Shown piece by piece: positions 7,623 to 14,385 of a DNA stretch of 20,715 bases. The stretch spans positions 1-20,715 of the forward strand of contig DAOMFI010000048.1 of the NCBI GenBank assembly GCA_035429725.1, given 5' to 3'. The translations under genes and the position numbers were made by a program. Under the pieces are notes generated by a model, which ran no database searches, was not told the origin of the DNA, and was given only the letters and a program-made list of their open reading frames with translations. Within the stretch, counting starts at the first letter, position 1. Each line of letters begins with the position of its first letter. The stretch is from JALORV01 sp035429725. GTDB taxonomy: Bacteria; Pseudomonadota; Gammaproteobacteria; Burkholderiales; Burkholderiaceae_F.

Positions 7623-8543
7623 ATGTCGAACCGCAAAGCCCTGTTTCATCTGCGCACGCTGCCCTCCACTGTGCTGGCGCTCGCCGCAGTCGGCGTCAGC
7701 GGTTCCGCCTTGGCCCAGTCCAACATTGCGAACGGCGAGACGCTTTACAAGCAGAAGGTCACTGTCCCGGTGACGGGTTCGGTCGCCTGCCAGGACTGCC
7801 ACGGTCCCGCGTTCATCTTCAAGCGCAGCGCCGCGCAGATCAGCGCCGCGATTGCCGCCAATCGTGGCGGCATGAACATCTACGCGTCATGGACCGCGGC
7901 CCAGATCGGTGACATCGCGGCCTACATGGACTCGGCACAGCCACCGACGACACCGCCGCTGGCACTGCCCCCCGGTTCGCCGGCGCCCGCACCTGCTCCG
8001 GCGCCTGCACCCGCACCGGCACCGGCCCCCAGCACACCGACCAACAAGCCGACGGTCGCAATGAGTTCGCCGATGTTCAGCAGCACCGAAGTCAGCAAGT
8101 ACAGCCAGACCATCGGACTGCAGGTGACGAACAGCACCACGGCGCCGATCGTGCTGTCCAACCCGGCGCTGGTTCCGCCGGCCGGAACGACCCTCGAGTT
8201 CGTCGTTGCCAAGCCGCCGGCAGGTACGAAGGAGTGCAAGCCGCTCGATCTCCTCGACGTTGGCATGAGCTGCTCGTTCGGCGTGCAGTTCGCCCCGCTC
8301 AACGCCGGCACGCGCACCGAGAAGTGGACGATCAAGTTCGAGGGCGGTGTTCCCGCGGTGGAAGTGACGCTGGAAGGCACGGCCATCGCGACCTCCGTCG
8401 GCTCGACGTCGCCCACGACCGCGCCGACGAGTTCTTCGGCCAATGCACCGACTGACGGCGGCGGTGGCGCGCTGGGCTGGCTCGGCTTGTTCGGCCTGTC
8501 GAGCTTCCTCGTCCTCGGAAGTGCACGCCGACGTCCAAGCTGA
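7623..8543 (+). CDS. Secreted cytochrome c with Pro-Ala linker, Ig-like domain and C-terminal sorting tail
   Basis: A 306-residue exported protein. Residues 1-31 form a signal peptide ending in SALAQS. Residues 35-105 are a small class I cytochrome c domain with the haem site CQDCH at 56-60; Met84 (GGMNIYASW) is the likely sixth ligand. Residues 107-140 are a Pro-Ala linker (tandem AP). Residues about 143-256 look like a beta-sandwich of the choice-of-anchor D/ASH type, with two Cys (205, 217) and a final VEVTLEGTA. The tail is Thr/Ser-rich, then DGGGGALGWLGLFGLSSFLV and ARRR: Gly cluster, one helix and Arg cluster, the layout of GlyGly-CTERM and related sorting signals. This suggests export, haem attachment and processing at the membrane. 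GTAGGA upstream is a plausible ribosome binding site. The electron partner is unknown. Confidence 0.88.
   Translation: MSNRKALFHLRTLPSTVLALAAVGVSGSALAQSNIANGETLYKQKVTVPVTGSVACQDCHGPAFIFKRSAAQISAAIAANRGGMNIYASWTAAQIGDIAAYMDSAQPPTTPPLALPPGSPAPAPAPAPAPAPAPAPSTPTNKPTVAMSSPMFSSTEVSKYSQTIGLQVTNSTTAPIVLSNPALVPPAGTTLEFVVAKPPAGTKECKPLDLLDVGMSCSFGVQFAPLNAGTRTEKWTIKFEGGVPAVEVTLEGTAIATSVGSTSPTTAPTSSSANAPTDGGGGALGWLGLFGLSSFLVLGSARRRPS
7979..8034 (+). repeat. Pro-Ala codon repeat inside the cytochrome gene
   Basis: Imperfect 6-bp units of the form GCNCCN encode about nine consecutive Ala-Pro pairs. The third bases vary, so the repeat is kept at protein level as a rigid, extended linker. Such tracts can vary in copy number between strains. 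Confidence 0.8.
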
Positions 8544-8571
8544 CGCGCGGTTACGCGCTAGCAAGCGCTCA

Positions 8572-8600
8572 CCTTGAGCGGCGTCAACCGCCGCTCAAGG
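8572..8600. terminator. 12-bp perfect hairpin between convergent genes
   Basis: CCTTGAGCGGCG (8572-8583) pairs perfectly with CGCCGCTCAAGG (8589-8600) around a 5-nt loop. It sits between the cytochrome stop at 8543 and the stop codon of the MoaD-like gene, which falls in its loop, so one arm encodes the last residues of that gene. A smaller stem, GCGCT/AGCGC, lies just before it near 8555-8568. Neither strand has a T-run, but stability and position suggest a two-way terminator. Confidence 0.55.
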
Positions 8601-8841
8601 CCTGCACGATCAATAACTCGTCTGTCGGCCGCAACGGCTCGGAGAGGCGGAACAGCGCCTCTCCCTTGACGAAGAAACGCACGTGCGGGCGAATCGCCTC
8701 CTGCTCGTTGACCATGCGAAAGCGGATGCCCGGAAACTGGCGATCAAGGTCATCGAGCACTTCACCGAGCGTGCTTCCTTCGGCTTCCACCCATGACCGC
8801 TGCGTATACGGACGCAGCGGGCTCGGGATCAGCACCCTCAT
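8584..8841 (-). CDS. MoaD/ThiS-like ubiquitin-fold protein
   Basis: An 85-residue protein of the MoaD/ThiS family. It begins with a short strand (MRVLIPSPL), has the GSTLGEVLDDLDRQFPG helix region typical of the family, a DELLIVQALSGG end and the C-terminal Gly-Gly that is adenylated and thiocarboxylated in sulfur carriers. It starts 12 bp after the stop of the BNR-repeat gene on the same strand, so the two are probably one operon. No molybdopterin or thiamine gene is nearby, so a dedicated role linked to the BNR protein is more likely than the housekeeping one. The sulfur-carrier function is inferred from fold and GG end only. Confidence 0.85.
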   Translation of the reverse strand: MRVLIPSPLRPYTQRSWVEAEGSTLGEVLDDLDRQFPGIRFRMVNEQEAIRPHVRFFVKGEALFRLSEPLRPTDELLIVQALSGG

Positions 8842-8853
8842 CGCGCAACGCCG

Positions 8854-9818
8854 CTAGGCGAGTTCGGCCGCTTCCACGGCGTAGATCTCGGGCAGGTTGC
8901 GGGCGANNNNNNNNNNNNNNNNNNNNNNNNNNNNNNNNNNNNNNNNNNNNNNNNNNNNNNNNNNNNNNNNNNNNNNNNNNNNNNNNNNNNNNNNNNNNNN
9001 NNNNNNTGCACCCAGGTGCGCGAGGGCCGGTCGAGCCGGTAGATGCCGCAGTGGTTCTGCTGATAGAGCCGATCCGGCTGGCTCGGACACAGTCGCACGC
9101 AGTGCGGGTCGTGAAAGGTGATGACCGCGGGATCAAAACCTTCGACCACCTGCATACCTTCGACGAGCGGCACGAATGTCTTCCCGCCGTCGACCGTCTC
9201 GTGCACACCGCCGCCCGACATGCCGAAGTACATGTGCTTCGGGTCGCGCGGATCGATGATGATCGAATGCAGTTTCGGCCCATCGGGTGTGCCGTCCTGC
9301 ACGGTACCCATCCACTCGATGTACTTCGGATCGTCGTTGATGTGGGAAAACGGGCTCCAACTTACGCCACCGTCATCCGAGCGGAACAGCCCCTGCGGCG
9401 AGGTGCCGGCATACCAGACACCCGGTTCGCTGGCCGGGCCGGGTGTCAGCCAGAACGTATGGTCAACGACGCGCCCCTTGCCGTCGGCCGCTTTCGCAAA
9501 CGCCGGCGGCCGCGCCGCTTCTTTCCAGGTGCGGCCACGGTCCGTCGACCGGAACACGGTCGGGCCGAGATGGCCCGTCTTGGCTGCCGCCAGCAACGTA
9601 CGGCCGTCGCGCGGGTCGAGCACCAGGTGATTGACGATGTGACCGAGAAAGTGCGGCCCGTCGACGCGCCATGAGCGGCGCGCCGCGTCGCCATGCAGCA
9701 GCCAGGCGCCCTTGCGCGTAGCCACCAGCAACAGGACGCGCCTTGGCTTGACGGCAGTCTTGCGGGCGGCAGGCTTTGTCGCCTTGCCTTTCATTGCTTT
9801 GCGGGTCTTGGTCGCCAT
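8854..9818 (-). CDS. BNR/Asp-box repeat protein (sialidase-like beta-propeller), interrupted by assembly gap
   Basis: The protein is visible as about 270 N-terminal and 17 C-terminal residues on either side of the N run. The N-terminus (about 1-27) is rich in Lys, Ala and Thr with no signal peptide. Asp-box motifs SxDxGxTW are seen as STDRGRTW (91-98), SDDGGVSW (147-154) and TVDGGKTF (208-215), separated by propeller-blade strands. The C-terminal fragment reads ARNLPEIYAVEAAELA. The two fragments are in different window frames, expected if the N run is only a placeholder. The start at 9818 has a strong AGGAGAAGG site. No sialidase catalytic Arg triad can be recognised, so a glycosidase activity should not be assumed. 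The paired MoaD-like gene follows at once. Confidence 0.85.
8908..9006. other. Assembly gap (N run)
   Basis: An unsequenced scaffold gap inside the BNR-repeat gene. The true length is unknown; the flanking coding frames do not match across the stated length. Confidence 0.98.
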
Positions 9819-10029
9819 CGCCTTCTCCTGCTTCTTGTGTGTGTTGTACGCGCCGGCTCATGACGCTGTGCGGTCGTGGCCGCCCTGGCGTTCGCGCAGG
9901 CTAGTCGCACCGGGTCCGGTGTCAAGACCCGGCGGAGCGAACCGGCGGAATTGGAGAGCAAGCCGCGGAGTTCCGGCTCCGAAGACAGCGATTACTGTCG
10001 CGCCATCGATAAGATGACAGGAGATACCT
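9819..10029. other. Divergent promoter region between the BNR gene and ada
   Basis: About 210 bp that must hold two divergent promoters. It contains a dyad GACAG-N6-CTGTC at 9984-9999, and the right edge overlaps a second dyad at the ada ribosome binding site. I do not see clear sigma-70 hexamers, nor a copy of the E. coli Ada box. Confidence 0.5.
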
Positions 10030-10031
10030 GT
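10017..10031 (+). promoter_or_regulatory. Dyad over the ada ribosome binding site
   Basis: ACAGG (10017-10021) and CCTGT (10027-10031) form a perfect 5-bp dyad around AGATA. The Shine-Dalgarno CAGGAG (10018-10023) lies in it and the GTG start at 10030 overlaps its right arm. It could be an operator or a small RNA hairpin hiding the start. Confidence 0.35.
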
Positions 10032-11109
10032 GAACATGGCCACCCGGACCGAGATGCTCGCCGCTGCGACGCTCAGCGACCCCCGCTGGGCTGCGGTGGC
10101 TGCGCGTGACCGCGAGGCGGACGGCTCGTTTGTCTACGCGGTGAAGACCACCGGTGTTTACTGCCGGCCGTCCTGCGCGTCGCGCACCCCTCGGCCGGAG
10201 AACGTGACTTTTCATGCCACCGCAGCCGACGCCGAACGCGCGGGTTTCCGGCCCTGCAAGCGTTGCCATCCCGACCAGATGGCCCAGGGCGACACGAACG
10301 AGCGCCGCATCGCCGAGCTGTGCCGCTACATTGAACGCGCTGACCATGTTCCCAGCCTGGATGAACTCGCGCAGCGCGCGGGATTGAGCCCGTTCCACCT
10401 GCATCGGATCTTCAAGGCCGCGACCGGCGTGACGCCGCGGCAGTACGCGGCAGCGCACCGGGGCCGGCGGGTCCGCGCCGCGCTCGATGGGCGCCGCACG
10501 GTGACCGAGGCGATCTACGACGCCGGCTATAACTCGAGCGGCCGTTTCTACGACGACGCCGCGGGATTGCTCGGCATGACACCGACGCGCTTCCGCCAGG
10601 GAGGCACCGACACCGAAATCCGCTTCGCCATCGGCGAGTGCTCGCTCGGATCGATCCTCGTGGCCGCCACCGACAAGGGTGTCTGCGCCATCCTCCTGGG
10701 CGACGATCCGGATGCGCTCGCCCGCGATCTTCAGGATCGCTTCCCACGCGCGCGACTGATCGGCGGCGACGCCGAATTCGAGCGCGTGATCGCCGCCGTG
10801 GTCGGATTCGTCGAGCATCCCAAGGCGGGTCTCGACTTGCCGCTCGACATCCGCGGCACGGCATTCCAGCAACGCGTATGGCAGGCGCTGCGCGAGATTC
10901 CGGCCGGGCGCACGGTCAGTTACTCCGAGGTGGCTGCGCGCATCGGCGCGCCGCGCTCCACGCGCGCCGTGGCACAGGCGATCGCTTCCAACCGTCTGGC
11001 AGTTGCGATTCCATGCCATCGCGTCGTGCGCAACGACGGCGCGCTCGCCGGCTACCGCTGGGGCGTCGAGCGCAAGCGCACACTGATCGAGCGCGAAGCT
11101 GCAGACTGA
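10030..11109 (+). CDS. ada: Bifunctional Ada: methylphosphotriester/O6-methylguanine-DNA methyltransferase and regulator
   Basis: A 359-residue protein with the full Ada layout. The N-terminal zinc domain has Cys45, Cys49, Cys76 and Cys79 (YCRPSC, PCKRC), with the same spacing as E. coli Cys38/42/69/72, the first being the methyl acceptor from phosphotriesters. An AraC-type helix-turn-helix domain follows (about 90-190; LDELAQRAGLSPFHLHRIFK). The C-terminal methyltransferase domain (about 197-355) carries IPCHRVV with active Cys329 and the recognition helix region APRSTRAVAQAI. It removes methyl groups to its own Cys and, once methylated, activates the adaptive response. A GTG at 10030 is 6 nt after CAGGAG; an ATG at 10036 is the alternative start. 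The gene is complete and ends just before the second gap. Confidence 0.97.
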   Translation: MNMATRTEMLAAATLSDPRWAAVAARDREADGSFVYAVKTTGVYCRPSCASRTPRPENVTFHATAADAERAGFRPCKRCHPDQMAQGDTNERRIAELCRYIERADHVPSLDELAQRAGLSPFHLHRIFKAATGVTPRQYAAAHRGRRVRAALDGRRTVTEAIYDAGYNSSGRFYDDAAGLLGMTPTRFRQGGTDTEIRFAIGECSLGSILVAATDKGVCAILLGDDPDALARDLQDRFPRARLIGGDAEFERVIAAVVGFVEHPKAGLDLPLDIRGTAFQQRVWQALREIPAGRTVSYSEVAARIGAPRSTRAVAQAIASNRLAVAIPCHRVVRNDGALAGYRWGVERKRTLIEREAAD

Positions 11110-11115
11110 CGGCAG

Positions 11116-11215
11116 NNNNNNNNNNNNNNNNNNNNNNNNNNNNNNNNNNNNNNNNNNNNNNNNNNNNNNNNNNNNNNNNNNNNNNNNNNNNNNNNNNNNN
11201 NNNNNNNNNNNNNNN
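11116..11215. other. Assembly gap (N run)
   Basis: A 100-N scaffold gap six bases after the ada stop codon. It may conceal the promoter and 5' end of the following gene. Confidence 0.98.
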
Positions 11216-11365
11216 GCCGGCGCCGCGGCGGCCGCTCCCCGCCGAGATTGCGCTCCCCGTCGAGATTGACTTCATACAGAATCGGCCCTTCGCGGATTCC
11301 GACGAAGGGGAGCGCCTCTGCCTGCAACGAACGCCACAAATGCGGGCGCGGATGCCGACGACGGC

Positions 11366-12847
11366 GTGGTTTTTCCCCGTGCCAGCGACGGCCGTCGCGG
11401 CACGCTGGAAACCGGGCGCGCCGTGTTCGCCGACGCGCTGCGCGTGGCCAGTCCCGCCGCCGCCACGGCCACCGAGCAGGAACGCGACTGGCGCCGCCGC
11501 TACATCGTGCATGCGCGACGCCTCACCGAAGCGGCCTTTGATTCAGCGGCCGCGGCACAGGACATCGCGGTTGCCGGGCTGAACTCGGTGCGCGAGCGCC
11601 TGCGTTTCGTGCGCGGCGGCAGCGAAACGTCTCTCGAGGCCGCCATGGCCGCGCCTCGCGCGCCGTTCGCGACGCGCACCGTCGTCGGCCGTAGCACGGC
11701 TGGCCCGGCCCCGCTGGCGATCCCGCTGCGCGGCCAGTTGCTCAGCGGCGATGCGCTGCGGCGCCAGCTGGATCGCTGGCTCGACGATGGACTGTGCGAA
11801 CCGTCGTTCGTCGCGGCCATCGCGCGCGTGCAGGCCCATCCGGAATGGCTCGACCTGTCGGACCAGAACTTCGCGCTGCTCGGCGCCCTTGCCGAGATGT
11901 CGCCACTGCCGTGGCTGCTGCGATGGCGTGCGACGGTTTACGCCGTCGACCTGCCGCGTCCGCACCTCTGGCAGCGATTACTGAATCTGGCGAACGCAGG
12001 AAACGGCACGCTGATGGCGCCCGTGCGCATCGATCCCGGACCAGGCGCGACGGCCGACCCATCGACGCCGCACGCCGGCGCGGATCTGATCGTCGACACG
12101 CCGGAAATCGCCGACTGGCTTGCGATCGCGGAGGGCCCGCTCACCGTCGGCGCTTACGCCTACCTCGACAGCGCCCTGCACGTCCGGGTCTCGGCCGCGA
12201 TGGACTCCATCCAGGCCCGGCTGGCCGCGCAGCGACGTGACGTCATGCTGGCCATGCTGGCCACGCCCACCGATGCGTGCGCGGTCCCGGCCGGCGCGCT
12301 GAAAATGGCGCACGCGCGTTACGCCGCGCGGAGCGTGGCGGCGAAACTGGCCGGCGCCGTCACGGCCGGCCGGGCCTTCGCCCGCAACGGCGAATGGCGG
12401 ACGACCGAGCCTGAGAACGACGAGGCTCTCGCCGGCATCGTCGATGCGCTCGTCGTGCAACAGGGACCGAACTACCTGCTCGCGAAGCGACTTCAACTGT
12501 GGCGGGCGCTGGTCGCGCGCTCCACCGGAACGCGCGTGTCGTACCGGATCGCGCCGCCGGCGCTGACGAAATCGGTGACGAAGAACCGCTTGATCGCGGC
12601 CGTGTATCGGTCCGCTGACCGCTTCGGCGCGCATGGCTTCGAGCCCGCTACTGCCGCCGCACTGATGGCGGCGCTCTTGGTGCACGACCTGCGACATCCT
12701 TCAGCGATTGCCAACCCGGACGTGCCGCTCGATCATCCGCTGCAGCTGGTGACGGACGCGGCCTTCCACGGCGGCCTGTGGCGCATGCCGTATGCCCCGC
12801 GCTCGGCGCTGCCGGTCGCGGCCGTGCTGGGAATGCTGGGGGGCTGA
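11366..12847 (+). CDS. Unrecognised large protein, possible Rossmann-like segment; 5' end uncertain
   Basis: A long open frame (at least 493 residues) with codon use like its neighbours, so very probably a real gene. I do not recognise the family. It is Ala/Arg-rich, without signal peptide or clear membrane helix. Residues 169-196 read as strand, FALLGALAEM, helix, and a strand ending in AVDLPRP, which resembles a nucleotide-binding beta-alpha-beta unit with an acidic residue at the end of the second strand; this is inference. Other conserved-looking stretches are GPNYLLAKRLQLWRAL (367-382) and the His-rich HDLRHP near 440. The GTG at 11366 has no ribosome binding site, and good codon use begins slightly upstream (about 11340), so the true start lies further upstream in another frame or in the gap. 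It ends 121 bp before the sigma-factor operon. Confidence 0.7.
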   Translation: MVFPRASDGRRGTLETGRAVFADALRVASPAAATATEQERDWRRRYIVHARRLTEAAFDSAAAAQDIAVAGLNSVRERLRFVRGGSETSLEAAMAAPRAPFATRTVVGRSTAGPAPLAIPLRGQLLSGDALRRQLDRWLDDGLCEPSFVAAIARVQAHPEWLDLSDQNFALLGALAEMSPLPWLLRWRATVYAVDLPRPHLWQRLLNLANAGNGTLMAPVRIDPGPGATADPSTPHAGADLIVDTPEIADWLAIAEGPLTVGAYAYLDSALHVRVSAAMDSIQARLAAQRRDVMLAMLATPTDACAVPAGALKMAHARYAARSVAAKLAGAVTAGRAFARNGEWRTTEPENDEALAGIVDALVVQQGPNYLLAKRLQLWRALVARSTGTRVSYRIAPPALTKSVTKNRLIAAVYRSADRFGAHGFEPATAAALMAALLVHDLRHPSAIANPDVPLDHPLQLVTDAAFHGGLWRMPYAPRSALPVAAVLGMLGG

Positions 12848-12896
12848 GGTCCGGCCCGACCACCGGGCTGGCGCGCATGAAAAGTCCGGAGCCGGA

Positions 12897-12923
12897 TGTC
12901 GATTCCGCGCCCGGTCATTCGAC
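12897..12923 (+). promoter_or_regulatory. Predicted ECF42-type promoter of the YciI/VOC/sigma operon
   Basis: TGTCGA at 12897-12902 and CGAC at 12920-12923 are separated by 17 bp. The signature reported for ECF42-group promoters is TGTCGA at -35 and CGAC or CGTC at -10. The element lies 46 bp before the first start codon of an operon that encodes an ECF42-type sigma factor. I checked the other TGTCGA copies I found in the window, on both strands, and none has the matching -10 at this distance. Confidence 0.7.
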
Positions 12924-12968
12924 GTACCTCTGAAGCCGGCGACCTGCCGGCGCTGGACGAGGAGATCC

Positions 12969-13409
12969 ATGATGCGAGTAATGGTGATGGTGAAGGCGAC
13001 TGCCGATTCCGAAGCCGGGGTGATGCCGAGCGAGGAGTTGCTGGCCGCAATGGGTGCCTTCAACGAAGAACTGGTCAAGGCGGGCGTCATGCTGGCCGGC
13101 GAAGGCCTGCATCCGAGCGCGAAGGGCAAGCGAGTTCGCTTCAGCGGTCGTCAGCGCACCGTCATCGACGGTCCGTTTACCGAAACCAAGGAGCTGGTCG
13201 CCGGATTCTGGCTCTGGCAGGTGAAGTCGATGGAAGAAGCGATCGAGTGGGCGCGGCGCTGCCCGAATCCGATGCCGACCGACTCCGAGATCGAGATCCG
13301 TCCGGTGTTCGAGGCGGAGGACTTCGGCGCCGAGTTCACGCCGGAACTGCGGGCGCAGGAAGACCGCCTGCGGGCGCAGGTCGAGCAGCGGGCACGGGCC
13401 GGCAAGTAA
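12969..13409 (+). CDS. YciI/DGPF-domain protein, first gene of ECF42 operon
   Basis: A 146-residue YCII-related protein. It has the ferredoxin-like pattern of the family (RVMVMVKA strand, long helix with EELLAAMGAFNEELVKAG) and the signature DGPF at residues 67-70 followed by TETKELVAGFW. The C-terminal 30 residues are a charged helix beyond the usual domain end. GAGGAG at 12959-12964 fits the ATG at 12969. DGPF proteins are the characteristic partners and targets of ECF42 sigma factors; their biochemical activity is not established. The gene is 26 bp upstream of the first VOC gene and has the predicted sigma-dependent promoter just ahead of it. Confidence 0.93.
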   Translation: MMRVMVMVKATADSEAGVMPSEELLAAMGAFNEELVKAGVMLAGEGLHPSAKGKRVRFSGRQRTVIDGPFTETKELVAGFWLWQVKSMEEAIEWARRCPNPMPTDSEIEIRPVFEAEDFGAEFTPELRAQEDRLRAQVEQRARAGK

Positions 13410-13435
13410 CCACAGCGCAGCCCAGGAGAACGGAC

Positions 13436-13921
13436 ATGCCCCGAGTGCAGCGCATCATGCCTTGCCTGTGGTTTGACAGCGAGGCTGAACCGGCCGCGAA
13501 CTTCTATGTCTCGATCTTTCCGAGTTCGCGCGTCAAGACCGTTACCCGCTACGGTGAAGCCGGCTTCGAACACCATCGGCGACCGGCCGGCTCGGTCATG
13601 GTGGTGATCTTCGAGCTCGACGGCCAGGAGTTCATGGGCTTGAATGGCGGGCCGGTGTTCAAGTTCAGCGAGGCGATCTCGCTGGTGGTCCATTGCGACA
13701 CGCAGGACGAGATCGATCATTACTGGAACGCGCTCGGCGCCGGCGGCGACCCGCGCTCGCAGCAGTGCGGCTGGCTGAAGGACCGCTATGGGTTGTCGTG
13801 GCAGATCGTGCCGGCCGTCATCGGGGAACTGATGACCGGCCCGAACTCGGAGCGCGTGATGGAGGCCGTTCTGCAGATGAAAAAGATCGATCTTGCGGCA
13901 ATGCAGGCCGCCGCTCGCTGA
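13436..13921 (+). CDS. VOC family protein (PhnB-like, 3-demethylubiquinone methyltransferase-like domain)
   Basis: A 161-residue vicinal-oxygen-chelate fold protein. The order of motifs is typical of the PhnB-like group: MPCLWFDSEAEPAANFYVSIF at the start, DGQEFMGLNGGP in the middle and CGWLKDRYGLSWQIVP near residues 115-130, then a helical tail. Members are often annotated as glyoxalase or 3-demethylubiquinone-9 3-methyltransferase, but no methyltransferase activity is implied. AGGAGAA ends 6 nt before the ATG. It is second in the operon, flanked by 26 and 22 bp, consistent with a single transcript. Substrate unknown. Confidence 0.93.
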   Translation: MPRVQRIMPCLWFDSEAEPAANFYVSIFPSSRVKTVTRYGEAGFEHHRRPAGSVMVVIFELDGQEFMGLNGGPVFKFSEAISLVVHCDTQDEIDHYWNALGAGGDPRSQQCGWLKDRYGLSWQIVPAVIGELMTGPNSERVMEAVLQMKKIDLAAMQAAAR

Positions 13922-13943
13922 ATCCAACGCGAAGGAACCATCC

Positions 13944-14363
13944 ATGAACGTTCAACCGTACCTCTTCTTCGAAGGCCGCGCCGACGAGGCGCTCGAGTTC
14001 TATACGAAGGCGCTCGGCACCCGAGTCGACATGGTGATGCGCAATCGCGAGGCGCCCGAGCCGCCGCCGCCCGGCATGCTGCCGCCGGGCAGCGAGAACA
14101 AGGTGATGCATGCCTCGTTCAAGGTCGGCGCCACCGATGTCATGCTGTCGGACGGACGCTGCTCGGGCAAGCCGGACTTCTCCGGCTTCTCGCTGTCGAT
14201 CACCGCGCCTGACGAAGCCGCTGCGCGCCGCATGTTCAGTGCGCTCGCCGACGGTGGATCGGTGACGATGCCGATCGGCAAGACGTTCTGGTCGCCGTGC
14301 TTCGGCATGCTGACCGACCGCTTCGGCGTCGGCTGGATGGTCACTGTCGAGCCTGCGGCCTGA
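13944..14363 (+). CDS. VOC family protein (PhnB-like), second copy
   Basis: A 139-residue VOC protein. It begins MNVQPYLFFEGRADEALEFY, the usual PhnB-like opening, and carries GSENKVMHASFKVGATDVMLSDG in the middle and DRFGVGWMV near the end. A Pro-rich insertion (APEPPPPGMLPPGS, about 37-50) lies where the family has a metal-site loop. It is only distantly similar to the VOC protein before it, so it is a separate paralogue rather than a recent duplication. GAAGGA precedes the ATG. It is 22 bp from both neighbours. Confidence 0.93.
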   Translation: MNVQPYLFFEGRADEALEFYTKALGTRVDMVMRNREAPEPPPPGMLPPGSENKVMHASFKVGATDVMLSDGRCSGKPDFSGFSLSITAPDEAAARRMFSALADGGSVTMPIGKTFWSPCFGMLTDRFGVGWMVTVEPAA

Positions 14364-14385
14364 ACCCCACTTTGCGGAGTCAATA

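Noticed and set aside
7624..7650. TGTCGA at the start of the cytochrome gene as a sigma site
   Set aside because: It overlaps the start codon and has no matching -10 element.
6773..7912. Plus-strand open frame of 379 residues spanning the intergenic region into the cytochrome gene
   Set aside because: Arg/Pro/Ser-rich low-complexity reading that overlaps two clear genes and has no domain.
8908..9006. Frameshift in the BNR gene as a pseudogene
   Set aside because: The frame change coincides with an assembly gap of unknown length, so there is no evidence of a mutation.
8854..9818. Naming the BNR gene a sialidase
   Set aside because: Only Asp-box repeats are visible; these also occur in non-enzymatic propellers, and no catalytic residues can be recognised.
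9922..11019. Minus-strand open frame of 365 residues opposite ada
   Set aside because: Ada motifs and zinc Cys spacing on the plus strand are decisive; the antisense product resembles no protein.
14345..14367. TGTCGA at 14345 as an internal ECF42 promoter before the DUF1579 gene
   Set aside because: It is in the coding end of the second VOC gene and no CGAC or CGTC lies about 17 bp further on.
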